A stretch of DNA of 64,000 bases from an uncultured Chloroflexales bacterium (GTDB lineage: Bacteria; Chloroflexota; Chloroflexia; Chloroflexales; Chloroflexaceae), in contig CALGUG010000059.1 of the NCBI GenBank assembly GCA_937902315.1, positions 124,001-188,000 on the forward strand. The letters are read 5' to 3'. The notes under the pieces are model-generated. The model was given only the letters and a program-made list of their open reading frames with translations. It searched no databases and was not told the DNA's origin. Position numbers and translations under genes: made by a program. Shown piece by piece: positions 1 through 8,631 of this stretch. Positions within the stretch are counted from its first letter, which is position 1. Every line of letters begins with the position of its first letter.

Positions 1-227
1 AGTGATGCTGTAAAGCGGTCTTGAGCTTCGCTTTGCCCAAGGCCAAAACGAAATAGAGTAATCGGTTTTGCTAACAGAAAGGGCAGAGAGCGAGTACGGA
101 CACATAGCCCCTCGTTTTGTTGGGCGGGATGTTGGTAGCCGTAGGCGGACGCGCCAAAGACTGCATGGAAGCTAGCAAGCTTTGCCGCCAAAACCAGGGT
201 TTGCACAAGCTAGCGAAGACCAAAAAG
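1..227. other. Intergenic DNA with repeat modules
   Basis: No gene is visible. The stretch holds a reverse copy of the TTCGGCAGAG-type module (about 25-75, where CCCAAGGCC precedes a GGTTTTGCTA box) and a reverse copy of the 17-bp core repeat at 136-152 with its usual flank, a GCTAGC-containing segment at about 170-182. Confidence 0.5.
136..152 (-). repeat. 17-bp core repeat, copy 1
   Basis: Exact reverse-strand match to GCGTCCGCCTACGGCTA. It lies 129 bp past the stop of the minus-strand ABC ATPase gene, reads in the same direction as that gene, and follows its terminator. Confidence 0.85.
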
Positions 228-263
228 AAAAACCCCAACCTTAGAAGTAAGGCTGGGGTTTTT
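228..263 (-). terminator. Intrinsic terminator of the ABC ATPase gene
   Basis: AAACCCCAACCTTA and TAAGGCTGGGGTTTTT form a GC-rich hairpin with one mismatch. Read on the minus strand it ends in a U-run, 18 bp after the stop codon. Confidence 0.8.
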
Positions 264-280
264 GTATGTTTGGCTGAAAA

Positions 281-1390
281 CTAGATCAGCGCCTTCTCGG
301 TCTCGCGATCGAAGACGTGCATCTTGTCGAGGTCGAGCGCGATCTCTACAGCTTGGCCAACGCGAGCGGCACTGCGCGGGTCGAAGCGGCAGGTCAACTC
401 GACGTTGTCCTTCTTGATGTAGGCGTAGATCTCTGCGCCCAGCGGCTCGACGATCTCAACGTCTGCGGTGATCTTAGCGTTCTCGTAGACGCCACGCGGC
501 ATGTAGTGCGAGTCGTGTACGTCTTCGGGGCGGATACCGAAGTAGACGCTCTTGCCGATGTACTTGTCGAGCGCCTCGGCCTTGGAAGCCGGAACGGGCA
601 GCACGGCAGCATCGTTGCCCAGAACAACCGAGAGACCGCCATCGGTGCGCTCGATGCGAGCATCGACGAAGTTCATCGAGGGGCTACCGATGAAGCCAGC
701 CACGAAGCGGTTGGTCGGGTGATCGTAGAGGTTCTGGGGGGTGTCGAGCTGCTGCAAGACGCCATCGCGCATAACGGCGATGCGGGTACCCATGGTTAGA
801 GCCTCGACTTGGTCGTGGGTCACGTAGATGAAGGTGGTCTTGAGGCGCTGGTGCAGCTTGCTGATCTCGACGCGGGTTTGTACGCGCAGCTGAGCGTCAA
901 GGTTCGAGAGCGGCTCGTCCATCAAGAAGACGGCGGGGTCGCGAACGATCGCACGGCCCAGTGCAACGCGCTGGCGCTGACCACCGGAGAGAGCCTTTGG
1001 CTTGCGGTCGAGCAAGTGGGCGATCGACAGCATTTCGGCGGCCTCTTTTACGCGGCGGTCGATCTCTTGCTTGGGAACTTTGCGCAGCTTCAAACCGAAT
1101 GCCATGTTGTCGTATACCGACATGTGGGGGTAGAGCGCGTAGCTCTGGAACACCATCGCGATGTCGCGATCCTTCGGCGGAACGTCGTTGACGATGCGAT
1201 CGCCGATCATGATGTTACCATCGCTGATCTCTTCCAGACCAGCCAGACAGCGCAGAGCAGTCGACTTACCACAGCCCGAAGGTCCAACCAGCACGAGGAA
1301 CTCTTGATCGCTGATGTCGAGGTTGAGGTCCTTGAGCACCGTCACATCGCCGAAACGCTTATACACATGGTCAAATTTAATTGAAGCCAT
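281..1390 (-). CDS. ugpC: Sugar ABC transporter ATP-binding protein (UgpC/MsmX type)
   Basis: This 369-residue cytoplasmic ATPase would power a binding-protein-dependent carbohydrate importer of the CUT1 type. Visible motifs are Walker A GPSGCGKST (36-44), signature LSGGQ (134-138), Walker B VFLMDEP (154-160) and H-loop His192. The C-terminal third is the TOBE/OB-fold regulatory region usual for UgpC, MsmK and MalK. The ATG at 1390 follows AAGGAGGAGAG; a longer frame starting with GTG would run through that ribosome site and is rejected. No permease or binding-protein gene is near, so it is probably a shared ATPase for several importers. It lies 54 bp downstream of a LacI-type regulator and probably shares its transcript. 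The symbol is by family, since exact substrate cannot be read. Confidence 0.92.
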   Translation of the reverse strand: MASIKFDHVYKRFGDVTVLKDLNLDISDQEFLVLVGPSGCGKSTALRCLAGLEEISDGNIMIGDRIVNDVPPKDRDIAMVFQSYALYPHMSVYDNMAFGLKLRKVPKQEIDRRVKEAAEMLSIAHLLDRKPKALSGGQRQRVALGRAIVRDPAVFLMDEPLSNLDAQLRVQTRVEISKLHQRLKTTFIYVTHDQVEALTMGTRIAVMRDGVLQQLDTPQNLYDHPTNRFVAGFIGSPSMNFVDARIERTDGGLSVVLGNDAAVLPVPASKAEALDKYIGKSVYFGIRPEDVHDSHYMPRGVYENAKITADVEIVEPLGAEIYAYIKKDNVELTCRFDPRSAARVGQAVEIALDLDKMHVFDRETEKALI

Positions 1391-1444
1391 CTCTCCTCCT
1401 TGATGTATCACCAGAGTGGTACACGTACAACAATGTACCTTGGA

Positions 1445-2452
1445 TTACACGTGCGCAGTAGATCTTCGTATCATTAACCGCATCGGGATAATGCTGTGCG
1501 AGATCGTAGTGCTCTTCTGTTCGATCGATTCGATCAATAGGCGCGCTAGTTCCCTACCGAACGTATGTCGGGAAGCGTGCAGAGTTGTGAGTGGCGGATT
1601 GCTGTAAGCCGCTAAGGGCGCATCATCCCAACCCATCAAACCGATTTCTGGTCCGACGTTGATCCCTCGGTCTTGGAGCGCATGCAGTGCGCCGAAAGCC
1701 AGTTCGTCGCTGCAAGCCAACACTGCGTCGGGCGCTTCTGGCAAACTTAACAGCTCTTGCATGGCTTCGTATCCATCACTATGAGCGCGGCCTGCTTCCA
1801 CGATCAATTGTGGATCAACCTCGAGAGCGTGTTCCTCAAGCGCATCGCAGTAGCCTAGGTAGCGTGGCTCGCTATCGGCCAATTCCGAAGGCAAGGCGAT
1901 CAGTCCGATTCGTCGATAACCCATATTGAGCAGATGTTTGACTGCCATATGTGCGCCGGCCCGTCCATCGACCGCCACCGAAGGGCTGGCTTGATCTTCA
2001 GGGATCGGCCCTGCACAGACATGCGGAACCTTATGCTGACGCAAGAAGGCTGCCCGAGGGTCATCAACCAGAGCATCCAATAAGACCACTCCTTCAACTC
2101 GACCGCTGCGCACCAGCTGTTGACATAAGCGCTCTTCGGCTTGTTCGGCCTCGGCGGTCGCCAGAAGCAGGTAGTAGCCCTGTTCGGCTGCCGCTTCGGT
2201 CAAGCCCGCCAAGAGCTCGGCCAAAAGTGGGTCGGCTAAGCGGCCCGGGTTGGCAGAGAGCACTAGCCCCAAGGTACGCGAGCGCGTTCGAAGACTGCGA
2301 GCGGCGTAGCTTGGTTGGTAGTCTAACTCTGCTACAGCCTGTAAGACACGCTGTCGGACAGCTTCGGTAACTGTTCCTGTTCCGTTCAAAACATAGGACA
2401 CAGTGGCTGTCGATACATTCGCCAAAGCAGCAACTTGTTTGATCGTCGCCAC
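1445..2452 (-). CDS. LacI-family transcriptional regulator
   Basis: A 335-residue regulator. The N-terminal helix-turn-helix (TIKQVAALANVSTATVSYVLN, about residues 3-23) and hinge helix (SYAARSLRTRSRTLG) are typical of LacI/GalR proteins, and the rest is a periplasmic-binding-protein-like sugar sensor (GYRRIGLIALP, GLMGWDD). The start is a GTG preceded by GAGGAAG. It is followed by the ABC ATPase gene on the same strand, so it probably regulates carbohydrate uptake and its own operon. A 14-bp palindrome just upstream is the likely operator. The effector sugar is not evident. Length is normal for the family. Confidence 0.92.
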   Translation of the reverse strand: MATIKQVAALANVSTATVSYVLNGTGTVTEAVRQRVLQAVAELDYQPSYAARSLRTRSRTLGLVLSANPGRLADPLLAELLAGLTEAAAEQGYYLLLATAEAEQAEERLCQQLVRSGRVEGVVLLDALVDDPRAAFLRQHKVPHVCAGPIPEDQASPSVAVDGRAGAHMAVKHLLNMGYRRIGLIALPSELADSEPRYLGYCDALEEHALEVDPQLIVEAGRAHSDGYEAMQELLSLPEAPDAVLACSDELAFGALHALQDRGINVGPEIGLMGWDDAPLAAYSNPPLTTLHASRHTFGRELARLLIESIEQKSTTISHSIIPMRLMIRRSTAHV

Positions 2453-2482
2453 GAATCTTCCTCAGCGTGAAGTATTTAAAGG

Positions 2483-2496
2483 ATTAAGTACTTAAT
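2483..2496. promoter_or_regulatory. Candidate operator for the LacI-type regulator
   Basis: ATTAAGTACTTAAT is a perfect 14-bp palindrome 31 bp upstream of the regulator's GTG. The octamer GGATTAAG occurs at 2481 and again at 2497. Classic LacI operators have a central CG and this has TA, so the link is inferred from position. Confidence 0.45.
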
Positions 2497-2803
2497 GGAT
2501 TAAGCGGAGTATAACAGAGCATCTGCGGCTTGTCAAGTTTTTTTCAAATCTTTATCAAAAATAATTTTGTGCTTGTTCGTTTGAGCTTGGGGCGAGACAG
2601 GAAAGCGGCTGTTAAGTGGTGTATGAGCCGCAGCAAAGCGCTGTGCTGTAGTAGCCCATAATTGCGAATTTTTGTCGATTATGTTGACATGGATAGGGCT
2701 TTGCGGTAACATACCCCTCACGTGTTACACAACTCCACGGATGGAAACTGCCACACTCTGATTACTTCTACAAACATTTGCTAGACCTGCGAAAGAGGTA
2801 GGT

Positions 2804-3673
2804 ATGGATGAATATCTGAACCAGTTCTTGGTACATATGGCTGGTGAACGCAGTCTTTCGAATAACACCACTGCCGCATACCGTACCGACCTGGAACAGT
2901 TCCGCGCCTTCCTTGAGTCGCGCGGACGCACAACGTGGAGCAGCGTCGACCACGACGATATGCTTGCGTTCTTGTTGTTCTTGCGAGAGCGTCGCTATGC
3001 GAATTCCACCGTCGCACGACGCACTGCTGCCGTGAAATCGTTCTATAACTACCTTCATACTGAAGGCATTATAGCGATTGACCCCACGGAACAGATCGAC
3101 TCACCGAAGGTAGATCGCTTCCTGCCGCGCCCAATCTCGACCCATCAGGTCGATGAATTGCTCGAACTGCCTCTGCGCTCACGCAGCGCCGAGGGTGCGC
3201 GCGACAAGGCCATGCTCGAGTTGCTGTATGCGACCGGCATGCGGGTGAGCGAATTGGTTGCACTCGATGTGCAACATGTCGATATGGCGAACGCTGTTGT
3301 GCGTTGTGTTGGCAAACAAGGCCGCGAGCGAGTGTTGCCGATCACGCCGACCGCTTTAACCGCTTTGGAAGAGTACCTCGATATCGGGCGACCCCAGCTG
3401 TTACGAAACGCCTCAGATACCGAAGCCCTCTTTTTGAATCACCGTGGTAAACGATTGACTCGTCAAGGCTTCTGGCTCATCCTGAAGGGCTATGCCGAAG
3501 AGCTCGGCCTTTCGGAGCTTACGCCACACACTTTGCGCCACTCATTTGCCGCCCATATGCTTGAAAATGGAGCTGAGTTGCGCGATGTGCAAGAGCGTCT
3601 TGGTCACGCATCGTTGTCGACAACTCAGATCTATACCCAGCTTGCTGAAAATAAGAATTCTCGCGTTGCCTAA
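2804..3673 (+). CDS. Tyrosine recombinase, XerC/XerD type
   Basis: A 289-residue site-specific recombinase, the usual length for Xer proteins that resolve chromosome dimers at dif near the terminus. The N-terminal SAM-like core-binding domain (about 1-90) is followed by the catalytic domain. The catalytic set is complete: Arg147 (ATGMRVSEL), Lys171 (VGKQGRERVLPI), His242 and Arg245 (HTLRHSFAAH), His268 (LGHAS) and Tyr277 (TQIYTQL). The ATG follows GAGGTAGGT. The gene stands alone between a regulator and a T-box-controlled synthetase, with no transposon or integron context, so a housekeeping Xer role is more likely than integrase. XerC versus XerD cannot be settled by eye. Confidence 0.9.
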   Translation: MDEYLNQFLVHMAGERSLSNNTTAAYRTDLEQFRAFLESRGRTTWSSVDHDDMLAFLLFLRERRYANSTVARRTAAVKSFYNYLHTEGIIAIDPTEQIDSPKVDRFLPRPISTHQVDELLELPLRSRSAEGARDKAMLELLYATGMRVSELVALDVQHVDMANAVVRCVGKQGRERVLPITPTALTALEEYLDIGRPQLLRNASDTEALFLNHRGKRLTRQGFWLILKGYAEELGLSELTPHTLRHSFAAHMLENGAELRDVQERLGHASLSTTQIYTQLAENKNSRVA

Positions 3674-4119
3674 CAACGCTTGCCGATCCACCAAGGCTAT
3701 TTAAGCCATTCTCCTTGGTTGATGTATTGTTCAAAACGATAGAGAGCTATGATCAGCTCAGGTGTGGAGCGATGAGAGCTTCAAGCTATGCTTGAGGTTT
3801 GATTTGTTTTCTATAGGAGCGGAAGTACGGCAGCTTTCGCCCTATCCAACCTGAGAGCTTTCCAGCTCATTTCGCTTTGGCTCGAAAGCTCGATCGTCGC
3901 CTCGATGGCCTCTGCTTGTGGCGGCTACAGACTAAGAGCGGCTATAACGACCCTGTGTTGATCGACACTAGCTTCGCTACGAGGAACAACCACACAACGA
4001 ATCTCGTTAGGTCTGCTTGAGCTGTTTGGATACAGTTCGCGCGTGCGATTGGCTTGCGCAGAGCAGAAGCTTGGCTTTTGTCGCGTATGCCGACCAAGGC
4101 TCAAGCTAAAGGCTGATTG
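3674..4119. other. Intergenic region before the T-box
   Basis: No gene is seen. A weak CCAAGG/CCTTGG hairpin at about 3690-3718 may terminate the recombinase transcript. The promoter of the T-box transcript must lie in this stretch, but no clear -35/-10 pair stands out. Confidence 0.35.
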
Positions 4120-4390
4120 CATCGAACAGAGCGCCATGGTATACTGAAGAGCAGAGCGATGAAACAGAAGAGTACCCTGAGGGTCGATTGAACAGCGAGT
4201 CGGGTTTGGTGGAAGCCGACAGTCTGACGCAGGGGAAGGGCGCTGTGGAGCTTTGTTTCTATGAGGTGATCGTCCTGCGCGCACGCACAAGCGAGGCGCT
4301 GTTGGGGCGATAACTGGGGTGGAACCGCGCATTCTCTACTTTTTAAAGATGCGTCCCCAGGCGACATAACGTTGCCTGGGGCTTTTTGAT
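4120..4390 (+). promoter_or_regulatory. T-box leader of glycyl-tRNA synthetase
   Basis: The conserved T-box GGGTGGAACCGCG is exact at 4317-4329 and is followed by an intrinsic terminator at 4355-4386. Upstream, GCGATGAAACAGAAGAGTAC (4155-4174) resembles the start of Stem I, and GCGAGTCGGG...TGGTGGAAGCCGAC (4196-4220) resembles an internal Stem I hairpin. T-boxes bind the cognate uncharged tRNA and switch to an antiterminator, here raising GlyRS expression when tRNA-Gly is uncharged. A GGC at 4239-4241 is a candidate glycine specifier, but I cannot place it with certainty. Confidence 0.9.
4355..4386 (+). terminator. T-box attenuator terminator
   Basis: CCCCAGGC and GCCTGGGG form an 8-bp GC stem followed by CTTTTT. 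It would be replaced by the antiterminator when uncharged tRNA-Gly binds. Confidence 0.88.
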
Positions 4391-4408
4391 GCCCTAGGCG
4401 TGAGTAGT

Positions 4409-4438
4409 CTGCATAGAACAAGGCCATATTCTATGCAG
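4409..4438 (+). other. Perfect hairpin between T-box terminator and glyS start
   Basis: CTGCATAGAA and TTCTATGCAG form a perfect 10-bp stem with a 10-base loop, ending just before the ribosome-binding site AGGAG of glyS. It contains an in-frame ATG (4433) in its right arm. It may stabilise the processed message or affect start choice; its role is inferred. Confidence 0.6.
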
Positions 4439-4453
4439 CGAGGAGCAAAAGGA

Positions 4454-6046
4454 ATGCCTGCAACAAGTTTGGATCAGGTAGTATCGCTTGCAAAACGCCG
4501 TGGATTTATCTTTCCAAGTTCCGAGATCTATGGTGGCTTGCAAGGTGTTTTCGACTACGGCCCCTTGGGTGTCGAACTCAAAAACAACATTCAAGCCGAC
4601 TGGTGGCGCACCAACGTCTACGAGCGCGACGATATGGAAGGCATCGATGCATCGATTCTGATGAATCGCTTGGTCTGGAAGTACTCCGGCCACGAAGAGA
4701 CCTTCAACGATCCGCTGGTTGACTGTCGCAAGTGTCACAGCCGCTGGCGGGCCGACCATATCAATGGCAAGTGTCCCAACTGTGGCTCGACCGATCTGAC
4801 CGAGCCGCGCCCCTTCAACATGATGTTTAAGACCTCGGTTGGCCCGGTGGCTGATCCCGATTCGTTCGCCTACCTGCGCCCCGAGACGGCTCAAGGTATC
4901 TTTGCGAACTACCTAAACGTGCAACAGACCATGGCGCGCAAGCTGCCTTTCGGTATCGCACAACAGGGTAAAGCCTTCCGCAACGAGATCAACCCGCGCA
5001 ACTTTATCTTCCGCGTTCGTGAATTCGAACAGATGGAGATCGAGTTCTTCGTGATGCCGGGCACCGACGAAGAGTGGCACGAGCGCTGGCTCGAGGCGCG
5101 CTTGCAGTGGTGGGAGAGCATCGGTATCCCGCGCAGCAAGATTCAGGTCTACGATGTGCCCAAGGAAGACTTGGCACACTACTCGAAGCGCACCTTCGAC
5201 CTAATGTACAATTATCCGACTCTCGGCTACGAAGAGATCGAAGGTATCGCCAACCGCACCGACTATGACCTCGGATCGCACAGCCGCGATCAAGAGACGC
5301 TTGGCTTGACCGCCAAAGTGCATCCGAACAACGATAGCATTGTGCGCATGACCTACTTCGATCCAGAATTGAAGCGCCATATCGTGCCCTTCGTGATCGA
5401 GCCGTCGGCTGGTGTGGGCCGCTGTGTCTTGGCCGTGTTGTGCGAAGCCTACGACGAGCAGAAGGTCAAAGAGCCTGCTGCCGACAAGCTAGAGGCAGTT
5501 GGACAAGCCCTGCAGAGCTTCTTGAAGTCGGTCGGACGCAACGAGAAGCTTTCTGAAGAGCAAAAGAGCGCTTTGAGCGAGCGGGGCGAGGCTATCGCTG
5601 CCAATCTTTCCGAGAACTTGGCTCAGATCGAAAGCCTCTTGGCGATGTCGGGCGCCGATCAGATCGAGGTCGCTAAGAAGTTGCGCGGCCAGGCTCAGCC
5701 GCTGGTGGATGAAAACTTCCGCACTGTGCTGCACATCAAGCCCAAGATCGCCCCCATCAAGGCTGCGGTCTTCCCGCTCAAGCGCAACAACGCAGATCTA
5801 GTCAATACCGCCAAGTCGATCCGCAAGCAGTTGCAGCTCACCGGCATGCGCACGGTTTACGACGATACCGGCGCGATCGGCAAGCTCTACCGCCGCCAAG
5901 ACGAGATCGGTACGCCCAACTGTATCACGGTCGACTTCCAGACCCTCGAAGACCAGACCGTGACGGTGCGCGACCGCGACAGCATGCAGCAGGTGCGCGT
6001 GGCGATTCCCGAGCTGGAAGCCTATCTGCGTGAGCAGATGAAGTAG
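4454..6046 (+). CDS. glyS: Glycyl-tRNA synthetase, class II dimeric type
   Basis: A 530-residue cytoplasmic enzyme that charges tRNA-Gly. The N-terminus (LAKRRGFIFPSSEIYGGLQG) and motif 2 region (FRNEINPRNFIFRVREFEQ) are those of the alpha-2 GlyRS family. A CxxC...CxxC insertion (Cys91, 94, 107, 110) looks like a zinc ribbon. Between about 345 and 430 there is a helical, charged insert before the anticodon-binding domain. The ATG at 4454 follows AGGAGCAAAAGG; in-frame GTG (4400) and ATG (4433) lie inside or before the leader hairpin and are less likely. Expression is controlled by the T-box immediately upstream. The alpha-2 form is often named glyQS or glyS. Confidence 0.96.
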   Translation: MPATSLDQVVSLAKRRGFIFPSSEIYGGLQGVFDYGPLGVELKNNIQADWWRTNVYERDDMEGIDASILMNRLVWKYSGHEETFNDPLVDCRKCHSRWRADHINGKCPNCGSTDLTEPRPFNMMFKTSVGPVADPDSFAYLRPETAQGIFANYLNVQQTMARKLPFGIAQQGKAFRNEINPRNFIFRVREFEQMEIEFFVMPGTDEEWHERWLEARLQWWESIGIPRSKIQVYDVPKEDLAHYSKRTFDLMYNYPTLGYEEIEGIANRTDYDLGSHSRDQETLGLTAKVHPNNDSIVRMTYFDPELKRHIVPFVIEPSAGVGRCVLAVLCEAYDEQKVKEPAADKLEAVGQALQSFLKSVGRNEKLSEEQKSALSERGEAIAANLSENLAQIESLLAMSGADQIEVAKKLRGQAQPLVDENFRTVLHIKPKIAPIKAAVFPLKRNNADLVNTAKSIRKQLQLTGMRTVYDDTGAIGKLYRRQDEIGTPNCITVDFQTLEDQTVTVRDRDSMQQVRVAIPELEAYLREQMK

Positions 6047-6147
6047 TCGCCTGATCGCAATGGGCCTGAGTTAGGCCACCTGTCGCAGTGTCAGCTCGTA
6101 TTGCATAACGCTGGCGGAGAGCTCTTCTCCCCAAGAAGGGCCCAAGC

Positions 6148-6164
6148 GCGTCCGCCTACGGCTA
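6148..6164 (+). repeat. 17-bp core repeat, copy 2
   Basis: Exact GCGTCCGCCTACGGCTA, 102 bp past the glyS stop codon and in the same direction as glyS. Confidence 0.85.
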
Positions 6165-6200
6165 CTAGGTCGGCCGTCCGCCGCAAACAGGGATATTTTC

Positions 6201-6240
6201 GCAGCGAAGGCTAGCGTCACACGACGCTAGCCTTCGCTGC
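6201..6240 (+). terminator. Perfect 17-bp hairpin downstream of glyS
   Basis: GCAGCGAAGGCTAGCGT and its exact complement flank a 6-base loop. No U-run follows; the next hairpin starts at the adjacent base. It may terminate transcription or protect the mRNA end. Confidence 0.55.
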
Positions 6241-6284
6241 GTTATGAGCGATTTTGCGTGTCGTTGCGCAAAATCGCTCATAAC
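6241..6284. repeat. Long-hairpin family member, 18-bp perfect stem
   Basis: GTTATGAGCGATTTTGCG pairs perfectly with CGCAAAATCGCTCATAAC around an 8-base loop. It shares the GTTRTG...ATTTYGCG layout with hairpins at 27105, 28494, 34878 and 49295, but its outer bases differ. Confidence 0.8.
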
Positions 6285-6758
6285 AAAATTCAACACCCCG
6301 AAAAAACAGCTCTAGACTTTCAAAATCTTGATTTATTGTATGTTATAATTTGTTGTATTAGCGTTTGTTACCATCGAACTGTGATGAGACGCTTCTTCCA
6401 TCGACTTGTTCCCTAATCGAATGCCCTTCGCTCTTCGCAGCAATCTCCTAGGCTTTCGTTGAAGTTAGGCCCTGATGTTCAACTAGGCTTACGGCCCGCC
6501 TCTGCTCGTGTTCTGCTGCCAAATCAAATCCGTTTAAAGATTTGTGCTTTTGTAACGCAGAAAAACAAAAACGGGGAAAGGCAATAGTCAAGTTCCACTT
6601 TGCCGAAAGCCAAATAGAACGTAATCAACCGGATTTCGTATCATTGCTTGCTGATTAAGCCATATCAAGGCCTGTTTCACAGATCGTGCTTAACCAACGA
6701 ATCTTTTTCAGCTTTCTACGATAGATCTGATTGAAAAGAAACTGAGTGGGGGAAACTT

Positions 6759-7727
6759 ATGCCATCGATCTCGTTGGTTGTTTTTCGCCTGAGTGCCGCC
6801 GAAACGCTTGCATCGATCAAACAGGCCGAGCAGATGGGAATCAAAGCCTGTTGGGTTCCGACGCCGCCTTTCAGCTTCGACATCATTCCGGTCTTGGGCG
6901 CGGCAGGTGCGGTCACATCGCAGATCGTAGTGGGTTCGGGCATTACGCCCAGCTATCCACGCCACCCGATCGCCTTAGCGACCGAGGCCCTTTCGGTCGC
7001 CGATCTCACGCAGGGGCGCTTTCGCTTGGGGGTTGGGCCAAGTCATATCGCCGTGATCGAGGCCAGCTTGGGCCTTCCGTATGCCAAGCCGCTCAAGCAT
7101 TTGCGCGAATATATCACGGTCTTGCGCGGCTACTTGCACGAGGGCAAGGTCGATTTTACTGGCGATTACTATCAGGTGCGCGCCGCTCTGCCGCCTTGGA
7201 GCAGCCCACCTAAGACGCCTGTTTTTCTTAGTGCCAACCGCCCCAAAGCCTTTCAGCTGGCTGGCGAAGTAGCCGACGGTGTGATGTCGTCCTGGGAGCC
7301 GATCTCGTACCTGCGCGAGATCGCCCTGCCAGCGCTCAGGCGCGGCGCAGAGCAGGCAAGGCGTCCACGCCCGCGTTTGATAGGCCATATCGCCGTTATC
7401 CCCACCGAAGATCGCGACACAGCCTTCCACGTCGCCTACCAAACTTGGGAACACGCCTATAAACCTATGAGCGAGCCCTATGTCGATAGTTACCGCTTAG
7501 TTGGCCTCTCGCTGCTTGAAAATGGCTCGTTGTCGAGCGAGGTTTTTGATCAAATCTTTGTGTATGGCTCGGAGGCGCAGATCCGCCAGCGTTTTTACGA
7601 CATGTTAAGCGTCGACGGCATCGATGAGGCTATGGTAACTATTCACCCAGCCGGCGATCCGGCTCAAGACGAACTGCGCGTCTTGCGAATTATGGCGGAA
7701 CTGGAAGAAGAGTTCGCTGGGCGCTAA
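6759..7727 (+). CDS. LLM-class (luciferase-like) oxidoreductase, paralogue 1
   Basis: A 322-residue TIM-barrel protein of the bacterial-luciferase superfamily. Family hallmarks are the N-terminal strand/helix (SISLVVFRLSAAETLASIKQ), the central GRFRLGVGPSH motif, the SANRPKAFQLAGEVADGVM segment and the C-terminal YDMLSVDGIDEAMVT. Members are mostly F420- or FMN-dependent hydride-transfer enzymes; the substrate cannot be read here. The ATG follows GTGGGGGAAACTT. The gene at 8632 has exactly the same length and roughly two thirds identical residues by eye, so this is a local duplication. There is no neighbouring F420 biosynthesis gene. The F420 assignment is inferred from the phylum and fold. 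Confidence 0.88.
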   Translation: MPSISLVVFRLSAAETLASIKQAEQMGIKACWVPTPPFSFDIIPVLGAAGAVTSQIVVGSGITPSYPRHPIALATEALSVADLTQGRFRLGVGPSHIAVIEASLGLPYAKPLKHLREYITVLRGYLHEGKVDFTGDYYQVRAALPPWSSPPKTPVFLSANRPKAFQLAGEVADGVMSSWEPISYLREIALPALRRGAEQARRPRPRLIGHIAVIPTEDRDTAFHVAYQTWEHAYKPMSEPYVDSYRLVGLSLLENGSLSSEVFDQIFVYGSEAQIRQRFYDMLSVDGIDEAMVTIHPAGDPAQDELRVLRIMAELEEEFAGR

Positions 7728-7757
7728 GAGCGAAGCCGCTGGCTGCTTCGGGTTCCA

Positions 7758-7805
7758 CTTCAGCTTTTTGTTAGTCCCCCCGTTTCAGCTTTTGTTAGTC
7801 CCCCG
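7758..7805 (+). repeat. Two tandem copies of a 23-25 bp unit
   Basis: TTCAGCTTTTTGTTAGTCCC and TTCAGCTTTTGTTAGTCCC follow each other with one T and one C of length difference. Located 31 bp past the LLM stop codon. Confidence 0.7.
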
Positions 7806-7809
7806 TTGA

Positions 7810-7839
7810 GTGAGATTTGGTGTTCCTGCCAAATCTCAC
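7810..7839. repeat. Short hairpin related to the long-hairpin family
   Basis: GTGAGATTTGG and CCAAATCTCAC form a perfect 11-bp stem with an 8-base loop. The GTGAGATTT half matches hairpins at 28494 and 34878. It could also act as a terminator for the first LLM gene. Confidence 0.6.
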
Positions 7840-8631
7840 ATTCCCCTCTGTGGTATCTGCCTCTTTTTGGCTCGTCATTCGATAGCTGCTGGCTCTAACA
7901 TTTCTGACAATTTTTCAATTTTTGGGCTGTAAGGAAGCAAAATAACCGTCAAAATCGACGCTCAGAGCGTGGGTTCAGTTGTCAAGTTTCGTAATAGATT
8001 ACTGCTTCTGAAACAGTAAAACCATGCTCTGGCCAAAGTTTTTCCGACAAAAGGCTATACACCTTTTGTAAGAGATTAATAGTATCGCCCGTCTTTATGG
8101 TATATGTAATAGTACTATAGAAAGTAGTGTAAAATAAATCGCAAGGACGGGCCTGTTTGCTCGTTTGCTAGTCTCGCTGTCAGCTTAGGATTTGAGCGAC
8201 AAAGTCTTTCTATTTGTGTAGGAATTGTGGGGATAGGAGCCATTTTACTAATCTTATATCTATGGTATAATTCTGCCGCATTTAAAAAAGAAAACAAATT
8301 TAATATTTGATTGTCTCATTTATGGTGTTTTCAGACACTAATGATCTGTCTATTTGTGTTTTTATTGGTGCTTTGTTTTGATTGGAAAAATATAGACCAA
8401 AAAGCTAAAAATTGATATTTTCTTGCTTGATAAGACAAGAATGAGACTAAATATATGTGCTTTAGTGTGAATTTATCATCTTTGTGTAATCAACGGTAGG
8501 ATCATGTTGAAGTCCCTCATTGCAGCAGTACATTGAAACTGGGGCTATCAAAGGTCATTTTGATATTCGTCATCTATACCAGTCTATGGTGTGGAATGTT
8601 ATAAAGTCGTGCTGTCTAAGTGAGGAAAGAC

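Larger units (their letters stand above)
6047..6758. other. Intergenic region rich in repeats
   Basis: No gene is seen. It contains a core repeat (6148-6164), two adjoining perfect hairpins (6201-6284) and a reverse TTCGGCAGAG-type module at about 6585-6650. The stretch 6300-6560 shows nothing I can name. The promoter for the oxidoreductase gene probably lies in the last 100 bp. Confidence 0.5.
7728..8631. other. 900-bp spacer between the two LLM genes
   Basis: No convincing gene. It holds a two-copy tandem repeat (7758-7805), a short hairpin of the GTGAGATTT type (7810-7839) and a strongly AT-rich segment from about 8090 to 8480. A 60-residue minus-strand frame at 8115-8297 has no ribosome site and looks accidental. 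The promoter of the second LLM gene should lie near 8500-8620. Confidence 0.5.

Noticed and set aside
2804..3673. Phage or integron integrase
   Set aside because: No att site, tRNA or cargo genes nearby, and length and motifs fit housekeeping Xer recombinases.
8115..8297. 60-codon minus-strand frame in the LLM spacer
   Set aside because: No ribosome site; composition fits chance in AT-rich DNA.
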